A stretch of 64,000 bases of DNA, taken from the NCBI RefSeq assembly GCF_000341735.1, contig NZ_KB455575.1, positions 2,107,285-2,171,284 of the forward strand. Reading direction: 5' to 3'. The notes under the pieces are model-generated. The model saw only the letters and a list, made by a program, of their open reading frames with translations, did no database searches and was not told the origin of the DNA. Shown piece by piece: positions 29,211 through 37,874 of this stretch (position 1 is the first letter of the stretch; the number at the start of each line of letters is the position of its first letter). The stretch comes from Methylotuvimicrobium buryatense 5G. GTDB lineage: Bacteria > Pseudomonadota > Gammaproteobacteria > Methylococcales > Methylomonadaceae. The position numbers and the translations under genes were made by a program.

Positions 29211-32200
29211 TTGACCACTTCTTCCACATCCTTCAATCACCCACTAGACCGCCTTGTCGCTTACGCGCTGCAGGGCGGCCTGCCGGTATTCTTTTTTACT
29301 CTGTCTTTGGCGCTCGGCGCGATTGCGCTGACATTTACGCCGCGCGAGGAAGAACCGCAAATCGTCGTGCCGATGGCCAATGTCATCGTTGCCGCGCCAG
29401 GCCTGTCCGCAGGACAAGTCGAAAAGCAGATTACCTTGCGCTTGGAAAAACTGCTGACTCAAATTACCGGTGTCGAACACGTTTATTCCCGCTCGAGCAA
29501 TGGTCAAGCTATCGTAACTTTACGCTTTTTTGTCGGCGAGGACCGAGAAGATGCCTTACTGAATACCTATAACAAACTCTATTCGAATCAGGATCAAATT
29601 CCGGCAGCGGTAACCGAATGGCAAGTCAAACCGGTCGAAGTCGACGACGTTCCGATCGTATTGGCTTCGCTTTGGAGCCGGGCGCCGGACTTGTACAGCG
29701 ACTATGAATTGCGCCGCTTTGCCGATGAAATCACCGTGCAATTGCAGCAGATCGCCGACACTAATCAAATCAACGTGGTCGGCGGGCGTGCACGGACGGT
29801 AAATGTCATGCTCAATCCGCAAAGCATGGCCGCCCGAAAAACCACGGCTATAGAAATCGCAAGCGCCATTCGACAAGCCAATCAACTGCATAATGCCGGA
29901 CTCGTCTCGGTTAATAATCGTTCGATTCAATTGCAAGCGGGCGATTTCATCAGGACGACCGAGCAATTGAGCGCACTGGTCGTCAATATCGTCGACGGCA
30001 TTCCGATTTATTTGCGCGATGTCGCCGAAATCACCGACGGCCCGGAAGAACCGGATCATTACAGCTGGATTCAGTTTGCCGACGGGCACCCCTTATCCGC
30101 CGATTTCAAGGACGATTACCCGATGATCACGATCGCGGTCGCAAAAAAACGCGGCGCCAATGCGGTCGCGGTCGCCGAGAATGTGCATCGTAAATTGGCG
30201 CAGTTGCAACAAGAATTGCTGCCGCCCGAAATTGGCATCGAAGTTTTGCGCGATTACGGCCAAACCGCCGATGAAAAAGTCAATAACCTGACCACGAGCC
30301 TGGCGTTTGCTGTGGTTACGGTGGTGTTATTCATCGGTATCTTTCTTGGCTGGCGCCCTGCCCTCGTGGTCGGCTTGGCGATTCCGGTCTGTTACGGCGC
30401 AACCTTGGCGCTGGATATGTTTTTCGGCTATACGATCAACCGCGTGACCTTATTCGCTCTGATCCTGTCGCTCGGGCTGCTGGTCGACGATCCGATCACC
30501 GGCGTCGACAATGTCGAACGCTATATGCGTCTTGGCCAAGGTAGCTTGAATGAACGTATCGTCGCGGCGATCGCCGAAATCCGCCCGGCGCTGCTGATGT
30601 CGACGATCACGATCATTCTGGCCTTCATTCCGCTGGCCTTCATTACCGGCATGATGGGGCCTTATATGGCGCCGATGGCATTCAACGTGCCGGTAGCGGT
30701 CATTCTATCGACAGTCACGGCCTTCATCGTAACGCCGTGGCTAGCCGGCAAGGCTTTGAAACCGGCCGAAGACGATCTTGAAACGACAACCGGACCTAGC
30801 CGCTATGAAAAACTGATCGAACCGTGCATCGCCAATCGCAAGTCGGCTTGGATCGTCATCATCGCGATGCTGGTCTTGTTCGTTTTGACTGCACTACTGC
30901 CGGTATTGCGCCTAGTACCTTTAAAATTACTGCCTTTCGACAATAAGAACGAAATGCAGATCATCGTCGACATGCCGGAGGGAAGCACGCTCGAACACAC
31001 CGCGGCCGTTACTCGTTCGGCCGCCGCAATTGCGGCACGACTGCCGGAAGTCAATGCGATCGCAGCTTTCGTCGGCACCCCGTCGCCGATCGACTTCAAC
31101 GGCTTGGTCCGACAATACGATTACCGCATCGCGCCGCATTTGGCCGACATCCGCTTGACCTTGGCACCGAAGGAAGAACGCGAACATCAATCGCATGCCG
31201 TGTTATTAAGACTTAGAGCCTTGCTGGCGCCGCTCAATGCCGACGGCATTTCGATCAAGGTCGTCGAAGTTCCGCCCGGCCCGCCGGTCATCAGCACACT
31301 GGTCGCGGAAATTTACGGCGGCACACTGACGCCTTACGAACGACAACGCCAGGCCGCTCAAGTCGTCATGAATAGAATGGCGAAGGAACCCTTTGTCGTC
31401 GATATCGATTCGAGTGTTGAAGACAGTCAACCGCGTTGGCGTTTCGAAACCGATAAGGAAAAAGCCGCGCTGGCCGGAATTTCCACCGAAAACCTCGCAA
31501 TGAACTTAGGCCTTGCGAATCGAGGCCATATTCCCGGCTATTTCCATCTCGAACGGGAAGTCCGCCCTGTCCCGATTAAACTCAGGCTTGCGCAAAGCGC
31601 TCGCAGTAGCCGGCGCGATCTGGGCGTATTACCGATCAAGCCCGATAGAAATCCGGCCGCCGAAGCCTTGATGCTGGCCGAACTGGGCTCCTTCGTCGAA
31701 TCCGAAACCGATAAATCGATTTATCACAAAGATTTAAAACCGGTCGTCTATGTCATGGCCGAATTGGAAGGCCGCACGCCCGCCGAAGTGATCGCGGATA
31801 TCAATGCCGATTTGAACGGTTCGAAAACCTCGGCTCCGAATTGGAATAGCCGCACGTTTCTAAATTCCGGCGGCGGCATTCCCTGGCAATTGCCCGACGA
31901 CATCACGATCGGTTGGGGCGGCGAAGGCGAATGGAAAATCACGGTCGACGTATTCCGCGACATGGGCATCGCCTTCGCTTTCGCGCTGGTCGGTATCTTT
32001 TTCGTATTGCGGATACAGACCGCCTCGACCACATTGTCGCTGATCATCATGTCGTCGATTCCGCTGACCGTGATCGGCATCATGCCCGGCTTCTGGATGT
32101 TGAATCAATTCGGAGAACGTTTTATCAACGGCAGTCCCGACCCGGTCCTATTCACCGCAACCGCGATGATCGGCATGATCGCTCTGGCCGGCATTGTAGT

Positions 32201-32483
32201 CAGAAACTCGTTGATTTTGGTCGAATTCATCACACAAGCCAGAAACGAAGGACTGGGATTGAAGGACGCCTTACGGCAAGCCGGCAACATCAGAATGCGC
32301 CCAATATTATTGACCGCCGGAACTACCTTACTCGGTAACCTAGTTATCGTGCTCGACCCAGTATTCAGCGGCTTGGCGATAGCGATTATCTTCGGCATCA
32401 TCGCCTCGACATTGTTTACGTTGTTCGTGATACCTGCCGTTTATTATTTGATCTATGCCAAAAGCGAGAACGCCACAACATGA
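29211..32483 (+). CDS. RND-family efflux transporter (inner membrane pump)
   Basis: A 1090-residue AcrB-like proton-driven pump. There are twelve membrane helices in the RND layout with two large periplasmic loops. The helix-4 proton relay motif is seen in LILSLGLLVDDPITGVDNVERYM (given here as GLLVDDPITGVDNVER), where DD replaces the usual D-D/A, and the C-terminal half has IGMIALAGIVVRNSLILVEF. The start is TTG at 29211; no ATG fits the family N-terminus better. The downstream adaptor overlaps by 4 bp (ATGA). The PREEEP loop and helix pattern place it among heavy-metal/multidrug RNDs without a clear substrate. Confidence 0.93.
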   Translation: MTTSSTSFNHPLDRLVAYALQGGLPVFFFTLSLALGAIALTFTPREEEPQIVVPMANVIVAAPGLSAGQVEKQITLRLEKLLTQITGVEHVYSRSSNGQAIVTLRFFVGEDREDALLNTYNKLYSNQDQIPAAVTEWQVKPVEVDDVPIVLASLWSRAPDLYSDYELRRFADEITVQLQQIADTNQINVVGGRARTVNVMLNPQSMAARKTTAIEIASAIRQANQLHNAGLVSVNNRSIQLQAGDFIRTTEQLSALVVNIVDGIPIYLRDVAEITDGPEEPDHYSWIQFADGHPLSADFKDDYPMITIAVAKKRGANAVAVAENVHRKLAQLQQELLPPEIGIEVLRDYGQTADEKVNNLTTSLAFAVVTVVLFIGIFLGWRPALVVGLAIPVCYGATLALDMFFGYTINRVTLFALILSLGLLVDDPITGVDNVERYMRLGQGSLNERIVAAIAEIRPALLMSTITIILAFIPLAFITGMMGPYMAPMAFNVPVAVILSTVTAFIVTPWLAGKALKPAEDDLETTTGPSRYEKLIEPCIANRKSAWIVIIAMLVLFVLTALLPVLRLVPLKLLPFDNKNEMQIIVDMPEGSTLEHTAAVTRSAAAIAARLPEVNAIAAFVGTPSPIDFNGLVRQYDYRIAPHLADIRLTLAPKEEREHQSHAVLLRLRALLAPLNADGISIKVVEVPPGPPVISTLVAEIYGGTLTPYERQRQAAQVVMNRMAKEPFVVDIDSSVEDSQPRWRFETDKEKAALAGISTENLAMNLGLANRGHIPGYFHLEREVRPVPIKLRLAQSARSSRRDLGVLPIKPDRNPAAEALMLAELGSFVESETDKSIYHKDLKPVVYVMAELEGRTPAEVIADINADLNGSKTSAPNWNSRTFLNSGGGIPWQLPDDITIGWGGEGEWKITVDVFRDMGIAFAFALVGIFFVLRIQTASTTLSLIIMSSIPLTVIGIMPGFWMLNQFGERFINGSPDPVLFTATAMIGMIALAGIVVRNSLILVEFITQARNEGLGLKDALRQAGNIRMRPILLTAGTTLLGNLVIVLDPVFSGLAIAIIFGIIASTLFTLFVIPAVYYLIYAKSENATT

Positions 32484-33577
32484 CTAGCCACAATATAACT
32501 TTATCGAATAATCTAAAGACGCTGGCTCTATCAGGTGTTACCCTACTGATCTTGTTATTGATGATTCTGTGGATGGCCGGCGCCTTTCAAAGCAAAATCA
32601 AACCCGAAATCTTAGCAAGCAGCCCGGCTTATCAAGGCCCTAGTCTAACGGTCGAAAGAGTGACGGTGCCGGTCTTCGAAAAGGCCACCGGCACGCTGGA
32701 ATCGAAGCAGTCCGGTGATATCAGCGCCCAAGTTCAAGCACGCATCAAAACGATTCATGTCAAATCGGGCGATAGCGTCAAGCCGGGCGATTTATTGATT
32801 ACGCTCGACGATGAAGCCATTGCCGCCCGAACCGCGCAGGCGAGACAAAACATTAATGCGCTGAACGCGCGCCTGGCCGGCGCCGAGTCGCATTATCTGC
32901 GTACCCGAAAACTATTTGCACAGGAAAGCGCAACTCAAGCGGCTCTAGATGCGGCCAAGAGCGACTATGAAAGCCTCAAATCGCAACGCGCGGCGGCCGG
33001 ATCACAGCTACAAGAAACCAGCTCCATTCAGGATTTCAGTAAAATCAGGGCCACTTTTCCGGCCCGAGTCATCGACAGGCACGCCGAGCCTGGCGAAGTC
33101 GCCTATCCGGGCAAAAAACTGCTGACGCTTTACGATCCGGCGGCGCTTCGCGTCGAAGCCTTTATCCGCGAATCGGTCGCAATCGGCCTACAAACCGGAC
33201 AGTCACTCGAAATCAGTATTGAAGCATTGAAACTGACCTTACCTGCGGTCATCGAAGAAATCGTCCCGGCCGCCAACCCCGGCGCACGAAACTTTTTAAT
33301 CAAAATGCGCATCGACAGCCGCCCCGGCTTGTACCCCGGCCTGTTTGTCCGAATCCGCATTCCGCAAGGCGAAGAGCGATTGCTTTCGATTCCGCAAGAC
33401 TATGTGCATCAAGCCGGCCAACTCGATGTCGTCTGGATACTAAACAACGGCCAAATCGAGCGCCGTTTCGTCCGCCTAGGCCGCACCTTGCCGGACGGCC
33501 AAATCAAAGTCGTGTCCGGTTTATCCGGCGGCGAGCAATTGGTTCCACCGAAACGCGCATTGGCTGAAGGCGCTTGA
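32480..33577 (+). CDS. RND efflux periplasmic adaptor (membrane fusion protein)
   Basis: A 365-residue membrane fusion protein linking the RND pump to the TolC-like duct. One N-terminal membrane anchor (about 15-38) is followed by a lipoyl-like half (SAQVQARIKTIHVKSGDSVKPGD), a helical hairpin (about 115-165), the second lipoyl half, and beta-barrel and membrane-proximal domains. It starts within the end of the RND gene, which implies translational coupling. The gene order adaptor-after-pump is less common but known. Confidence 0.93.
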   Translation: MTSHNITLSNNLKTLALSGVTLLILLLMILWMAGAFQSKIKPEILASSPAYQGPSLTVERVTVPVFEKATGTLESKQSGDISAQVQARIKTIHVKSGDSVKPGDLLITLDDEAIAARTAQARQNINALNARLAGAESHYLRTRKLFAQESATQAALDAAKSDYESLKSQRAAAGSQLQETSSIQDFSKIRATFPARVIDRHAEPGEVAYPGKKLLTLYDPAALRVEAFIRESVAIGLQTGQSLEISIEALKLTLPAVIEEIVPAANPGARNFLIKMRIDSRPGLYPGLFVRIRIPQGEERLLSIPQDYVHQAGQLDVVWILNNGQIERRFVRLGRTLPDGQIKVVSGLSGGEQLVPPKRALAEGA

Positions 33578-33663
33578 ACCGGGTCATTGTTTCTCCTAAA
33601 GCTTTCGTAACAAAAAACTTCCCGATTATTCATCGTTCCTACACTCTGCGTCACTTCCACTAA

Positions 33664-33832
33664 GTTAAGGAAAACCCGTCATTCCGCCAGGGATTGGCGG
33701 AATCCAGGGCCAAGGATGGCAATGCCTAGCGCCACTTCCATGCAACATGGATATCGACAACCCATACCGATATGACGAATAAAGCCATAAACGCACCATA
33801 GAGTAGGCACTAAGTTGGCGCGCTTATGAGCT
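33664..33832. repeat. Dispersed repeat family C, copy 1
   Basis: Begins with a CATTCCGCCAGGGATTGGCGG palindrome-type core (quoted in part: CCGCCAGGGATTGGCGG) and runs through CATGCAACATGGATATCGAC and GCCATAAACGCACCATAGAG. Copy 2 is at 35.47-35.63 kb and is nearly identical; a short third copy is at 53.05-53.11 kb. Confidence 0.75.
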
Positions 33833-33912
33833 TTCACCCTCCGAGATTCGCAGTCTTGCTCGCCGCTACTTAGGCGACCCCATCCGCCCTGATCCCATTC
33901 CCCAAAAATGAT

Positions 33913-34411
33913 TATACCTTTCGCACTTCAAATTTCGGCAGTGCCTGAGGAGGCCAGCAATTCCCAGTTTGAGCAGTTTCGCCGATTTTAGGGTGTGGGG
34001 TATGCCTGTCGAGGAACGCCGTAAACCCATCCATGGGGGCTTGGCGGCAGCTCGAGCGCCAAGGATGGCGTGTAGTAGGGCAATGCAGGAGCAATTGCCG
34101 AGGAGCAAAAATCTGCAAGCGCCAAGGATGGCGTGAATGCAGATTTTGCAGGAGCAAAAATCTGCCCTGCTGCCGACATCCTCGCCAAGCATAATACCCC
34201 ACACCCTTTTTGATCTCCAAATTGGGAATTGCTGCTGAGGAAGCGCCTGGGTGTCCGGTCGATTTTCGCTCCTGCAAAATCGACATTCACGCCATCCATG
34301 GCGCTCATAAAGGCTTTGCCAGTATGGTGCTGGCATAGAGCCTACATGGACGTATTCACGGCGTCCTTTAGCGGACACGCCGGCGCAGAATTTTGATCTA
34401 CGACGGGTATA
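33913..34411. repeat. MITE family A copy carrying a nested family-B element
   Basis: Outer ends are TATACCTTTCGCACTTCAAA and GATCTACGACGGGTATA. A family-B element fills 33955-34234, bounded by CTGAGGAGGC on the left and CTGAGGAAGC on the right, a 9-of-10 target duplication within family-A sequence. The B copy has an internal tandem duplication of its GCAGATTTTGCAGGAGCAAA segment. Long open frames across here are translated repeat and not genes. Confidence 0.8.
33955..34234. repeat. MITE family B copy nested inside family A
   Basis: Ends CAGCAATTCCCAGTTTGAGC and, inverted, CAGCAATTCCCAATTTGGAG. The interior shares TAGGGTGTGGGGTATGC and its inverted match GCATAATACCCCACACCC. The flanking 10-bp near-identical repeat shows that it transposed into an existing family-A element, so B was active after A at this site. 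Confidence 0.8.
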
Positions 34412-34538
34412 TCTTCTATATCCTAATCTATGTGTGTTGGCGTACAGAGCGTGTCCGTTTCTAAGCGTATGGTGTGCGCTAAGCGTTGGGAGCACATTCC
34501 ACGCTGTTTTGGTAAAACTCATAATTCCCGAGGGGTTT

Positions 34539-34694
34539 ATGAATAAGAATCAAGCATAAGGCCTTGTTGGAAAAGCCAAAAGCAACGTTAAGGAAGCCTT
34601 TGGCAAAATAATGGACAGCCAGAAAATGGAAGAGGAAGGCAATGTCCAGAAAAACCTCGGCAAAGCCTGCGCGGGTTTTGGCGATTCCATTTAA
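34539..34694 (+). pseudogene. csbD-like gene interrupted by a nonsense codon
   Basis: An ATG with a GAGGGG ribosome-binding site opens MNKNQA, then a TAA, then continues in the same frame as GLVGKAKSNVKEAFGKIM and EEEGNVQKNLGKACAGFGD to a second stop. This is the CsbD stress-protein pattern (MNKDQVKG...GKVQKNAGKAQAGYGD). The TAA sits where family members usually have Lys (AAA), so a single A-to-T change explains it. The upstream site and the clean downstream frame suggest a recent loss. A sequencing error is the alternative. Confidence 0.7.
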
Positions 34695-34712
34695 TTTGTA
34701 AGGAGTTATTAC

Positions 34713-35351
34713 ATGAAACAAAACATTAAGAACACATTGGCTGTTACCGCACTGATATTAGGCGGCAGTTTGTTCAGCATTCATTCACAAGCCGCACTAG
34801 TTGGTATCGATGGTAGTTCGTCTATCGGCACATCGGGTGCAACCATCACGGGAACCGATTTAAGCAACCCGGGGTTCATAACGATTGTTTTGCCTGTCTA
34901 CGGTATCAATACAGGCGATTACAGTGATTTTGTCACTGGAACCGTTTTTTCGCTGGCCGGACCATTAAACCTCTCTGATATTTCGTCATGGAATATTGTC
35001 GGTGATGCAACCTTACAAGGCTCCTATACGGCAACTGAGCTGGCTATCATTTCTCAGAGCGCCGACTTTCTGAATGTCTTCACTAGAGGAATATATTATC
35101 CAGGCAACCAGGTAGGTACTCAGGTTGGAGGGTGTGCAACGGGAGGAAACTCATGTGATAATACCGATACCAGCCTCCGATGGAGTTTCACGAAAACCGG
35201 AGATTCAGTATCGGCAAGCGGTACGCTGGCTTCACCGGCGATCCCTCTAACCTCCGTCCCAGAACCTGGCAGCCTGGCGTTATTGGCGATAGGCTTGACC
35301 GGTCTAGTGGCCAGAAGCCGTCGTCGCTCGGCTAATCAAATAGCTGCTTGA
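34713..35351 (+). CDS. PEP-CTERM sorted exported protein
   Basis: A secreted protein of 212 residues. There is an N-terminal signal peptide (about 1-28, ending SQAA), a beta-rich Ser/Thr/Gly-rich middle without known domains, and a C-terminal PEP-CTERM sorting signal: VPEP at about 182-185, a hydrophobic helix (LALLAIGLTGLVA) and a basic end (RSRRRS). Such proteins are processed by exosortase and linked to exopolysaccharide or biofilm envelopes. The ribosome-binding site AAGGAG is good. Two cysteines (VGGCATGGNSCD) may form a disulfide. The specific role is unknown. Confidence 0.88.
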   Translation: MKQNIKNTLAVTALILGGSLFSIHSQAALVGIDGSSSIGTSGATITGTDLSNPGFITIVLPVYGINTGDYSDFVTGTVFSLAGPLNLSDISSWNIVGDATLQGSYTATELAIISQSADFLNVFTRGIYYPGNQVGTQVGGCATGGNSCDNTDTSLRWSFTKTGDSVSASGTLASPAIPLTSVPEPGSLALLAIGLTGLVARSRRRSANQIAA

Positions 35352-35469
35352 CGGGAGGCCTGTTTCAATATCCAGCTTCTAGATTGATGCTCGAGCAGCA
35401 ATTGCTCACTGTCGCTTTAATCTACAGTAAAAACGGAAACAGGGGTGGCGCCAGGGCATAAGCGCCAAC

Positions 35470-35635
35470 TTAAGGAAGGAACTCGTCATTCCGCCAGGGA
35501 TTGGCGGAATCCAGGGCCAAGGATGGCAATGCGTAGCACCATATCCATGCAACATGGATATCGACAACCCATACCGATATGTCGAATAAAGCCATAAACG
35601 CACCATAGAATAGGCACTAAGTTTGCGCTTATGAG
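35470..35635. repeat. Dispersed repeat family C, copy 2
   Basis: Nearly the same sequence as 33664-33832, including GGGCCAAGGATGGCAATGC and ACCCATACCGATATG. The two copies are about 1.8 kb apart in the same orientation and bracket the csbD and PEP-CTERM genes, so recombination between them could delete both. Confidence 0.75.
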
Positions 35636-35723
35636 GATTAACCTTAAACTGTCCCGCGTTAAGTGAGTAGCCCATAAATTTACCTTGACAAATACTCTGT
35701 GACCGCAATAACGGATTATGAAG

Positions 35724-35857
35724 CATGAATGGTCTACAACACTTTCGCCGGCATAGTGAAGCCTCAAACTACCCTTCAGCCTTCTACAGGACACCCCTGA
35801 GCGCTGCCGAAGGAATCAAGGTGAGCGGTTAGTTTGTGGCTCCCAACTGCTCTTTAT
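35724..35857. repeat. Degenerate copy of the 13.4-kb cruciform element
   Basis: Contains GGTCTACAACACTTTCGCCG, GTGAAGCCTCAAACTAC and the end CAACTGCTCTTTA, all found in the element at 13386-13547. One end and parts of the inner stems are decayed. Confidence 0.6.
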
Positions 35858-35858
35858 A

Positions 35859-36100
35859 GGATTACCTGATTAGCAAGATGCTTCAGCTTGCTGAAGCTAA
35901 TTGTCCGAGCAGTGGCGAGTCGTAGCCACTTCTGCGGGACGGGTTATTTAACCCGTCCCCAACGTTTCGGTTTGCCCTAAACATTTCGGCTGACTTCGGC
36001 CAAAGTCAAAACGTTTAGGACGGGGTTGCAAACCCCGTCCTGCTAGGGACATGCTGGTTTTTGGGCTTTAGCTGAAGAAACTTGCTAATCAGGTAGGATT
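35859..36100. repeat. Element with ACCTGATTAGCAAG inverted ends
   Basis: The ends GATTACCTGATTAGCAAG and CTTGCTAATCAGGTAGGAT are inverted repeats. The interior has GACGGGTTATTTAACCCGTC and GGACGGGGTTGCAAACCCCG palindromes. A trace of the end is also seen near 1394-1425. No coding frame is supported. Confidence 0.6.
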
Positions 36101-36116
36101 ATGAGTATTCGGTTTA

Positions 36117-37100
36117 TTACATTAAAGCCTTAAACTCCCGGTACCAGCGGGCTAGTTGCTCATGATAATGATGGGCTTCGTATTTCGGTCCGTTGTAATA
36201 TCTGGCGACACTCCGAAAATCAGCCTCTTCAGGCTTTGCTTTTTTAACCGCGTCTTTTCTGCCGGTTAGGAATCGCGCGACAAAAGCCACCTGTTGTTCG
36301 GCCGGCGCGGTAAAAAGCTCCGTCGCCGATTTCGCTCCGACCATTTTGAAATTAGCTCCCATGATCTGCCCCAATCCGAGACTCATCGATTGCATGCGTA
36401 GTTCTTCCAGCGGCACGTCGGGATGCTGTTTGTTCAAACGCGACAAATAATGCTGTTCGAATCTCGGTCTTATGACGCCGGCGGTTTCTTGACGAATGAT
36501 CGCTAAAATCCATTCGGGGCGGACTGTAACGCCTTTTTCTTGCTCGACTTGTTTCGAAGCCTGTTGCGCCATTTCTCCATAGCGACCGAGAATGCCCCGG
36601 CAATCCAAAAAACGCCTTTTATGCAATGCATTCAAATGAAAGATCGCATCATCGAACCGCCCGGTCATGATATGTCCGGCGTCAATCCTATCTAGCATGG
36701 CTTTGAGCATTTTTTCCAATGTAGTCAAAGTCAATTTGGCATCCGGTATGACTGTAATTAAGGATCGCGCGGTATTCCACTGACACTCGTAGCATATCGT
36801 TTTTCGGCTAATCGCCGGATTCAAATCGTGCTCGAACTGAAACTGTGCTACCGCACGATTGGTGCCGCGGCCGAAATCGCCATCGATCGAAAAGGCGCCG
36901 GTCGATGTCGTCGAATAACCCAAGAAAATCAGCAAGCGCTGAATCGCCTTGATACCGCTTTCGCCGGCCGATGTTCGCGTCAACGAAGCATCGCCGTTCA
37001 AAAAACGCTGTAGATCGTATCGCCATTGGTCGTCATGATCATTTGCATCTGCGATAATCTTTTCGATTCGCGCATCATTCATTAAGGTCGTTATAGTCAT
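36117..37100 (-). CDS. Peptidoglycan-binding N-acetylmuramidase-like protein
   Basis: A predicted cell-wall hydrolase of 328 residues. The N-terminal region includes a peptidoglycan_binding_1 module (about 45-95; IQRLLIFLGYS, SIDGDFGRGTNRAVAQFQ). The C-terminal part resembles the N-acetylmuramidase (DUF3380) domain of phage endolysins: a candidate catalytic Glu in IRQETAG, FEQHYLSRL, SLGLGQIMG and the terminal YYNGPKY. No signal peptide is visible, as in phage endolysins that need another route to the wall. The ATG at 37100 has a GGAG site; an upstream TTG is less likely. It ends the putative conflict operon, 54 bp after the TIR-like gene. It could be the lytic arm of that system or a stranded phage gene. 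Confidence 0.75.
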   Translation of the reverse strand: MTITTLMNDARIEKIIADANDHDDQWRYDLQRFLNGDASLTRTSAGESGIKAIQRLLIFLGYSTTSTGAFSIDGDFGRGTNRAVAQFQFEHDLNPAISRKTICYECQWNTARSLITVIPDAKLTLTTLEKMLKAMLDRIDAGHIMTGRFDDAIFHLNALHKRRFLDCRGILGRYGEMAQQASKQVEQEKGVTVRPEWILAIIRQETAGVIRPRFEQHYLSRLNKQHPDVPLEELRMQSMSLGLGQIMGANFKMVGAKSATELFTAPAEQQVAFVARFLTGRKDAVKKAKPEEADFRSVARYYNGPKYEAHHYHEQLARWYREFKALM

Positions 37101-37154
37101 AGCATCAAACTCCAAAAAAGAAATGAACTCATCATCGTTAGCATGCGTACCAAT

Positions 37155-37874
37155 TCACGCTGTCAATAGAGGTTTCAAAATTTTCTGCGAGAACTCAAAG
37201 TCGCTCTTCGCATCGCTGTCTATCCAATCAATTTTTGTAAGACTGCTTTTCAGTAAATGCTCGGCCGTTTCTCTATCCGTCTGTTTATCGAACAAAATGA
37301 TCAGCTTGCGTAAATGCGGCATAGCGGCGAGTACACTAAGTTCATAACTGCAACCTCGCCGTTCCGAACAATAACCCCTTAAATCCATCAAAACACAATT
37401 CGCTCGATGCGCCAACACGGACAATACCCTCTGCCAAGTACCGTCGAAGCAAAAAAAATCGTTGACACGAAACCGCCCATCCAAGTCAGGTAACAAATCC
37501 AAATCCTGCAAAGCTTGTTGCAATCGCGCCTCGCTGCTGATGAAACGGTCTTGTATATGTCCGCTCAAAAACGTAAACAATTCGTCAGGCTCAAGCGTGC
37601 GCAATGATAAATCCTTGCCTGCTATCAACAAGGTATTGCCGGAATAACGCCACCGCTCGACGACTTGATCGAATAACGTTTCAATACGGTCATCCGACCG
37701 AAACACGCGCAATAGCAACAATGTCGGCGCTTGATGACGTTGCCGCAACACTGGGGTCAACACAACAAACGACAGAGGAATAATAACCCAGGCAAATAAG
37801 ACTAAATACGCCTGAAAACCGAGCGAATGACTAAGCACCATCGCATGAAAAAGCAAGGCAATAGCCCATAAACC
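37155..37874 (-). pseudogene. 3' part of IS-split membrane/TIR-like gene
   Basis: The downstream fragment of a gene cut by the ISAs1-family element. It encodes the last two membrane helices (FQAYLVLFAWVIIPLSFVV) and a cytosolic alpha/beta domain of about 190 residues with a TIR-like layout: LLLLRVFRSDD (strand A), TLLIAGKDLS, a TWQRVLSVLAHRANCVLMDLRG core (shown as VLAHRANCVLMDLRG), a Glu in SYELSVL, and LRKLIILFD. Removing the IS and one 10-bp duplication joins it in frame to 39086-40046. Translation could restart at an internal TTG or ATG, but the product would lack the membrane anchor. Confidence 0.85.

Noticed and set aside
33866..34522. 218-codon minus-strand open frame, with similar long frames in other MITE copies
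   Set aside because: It spans the nested family-A and family-B elements, and the same peptide pieces recur at every copy, so it is translated repeat.
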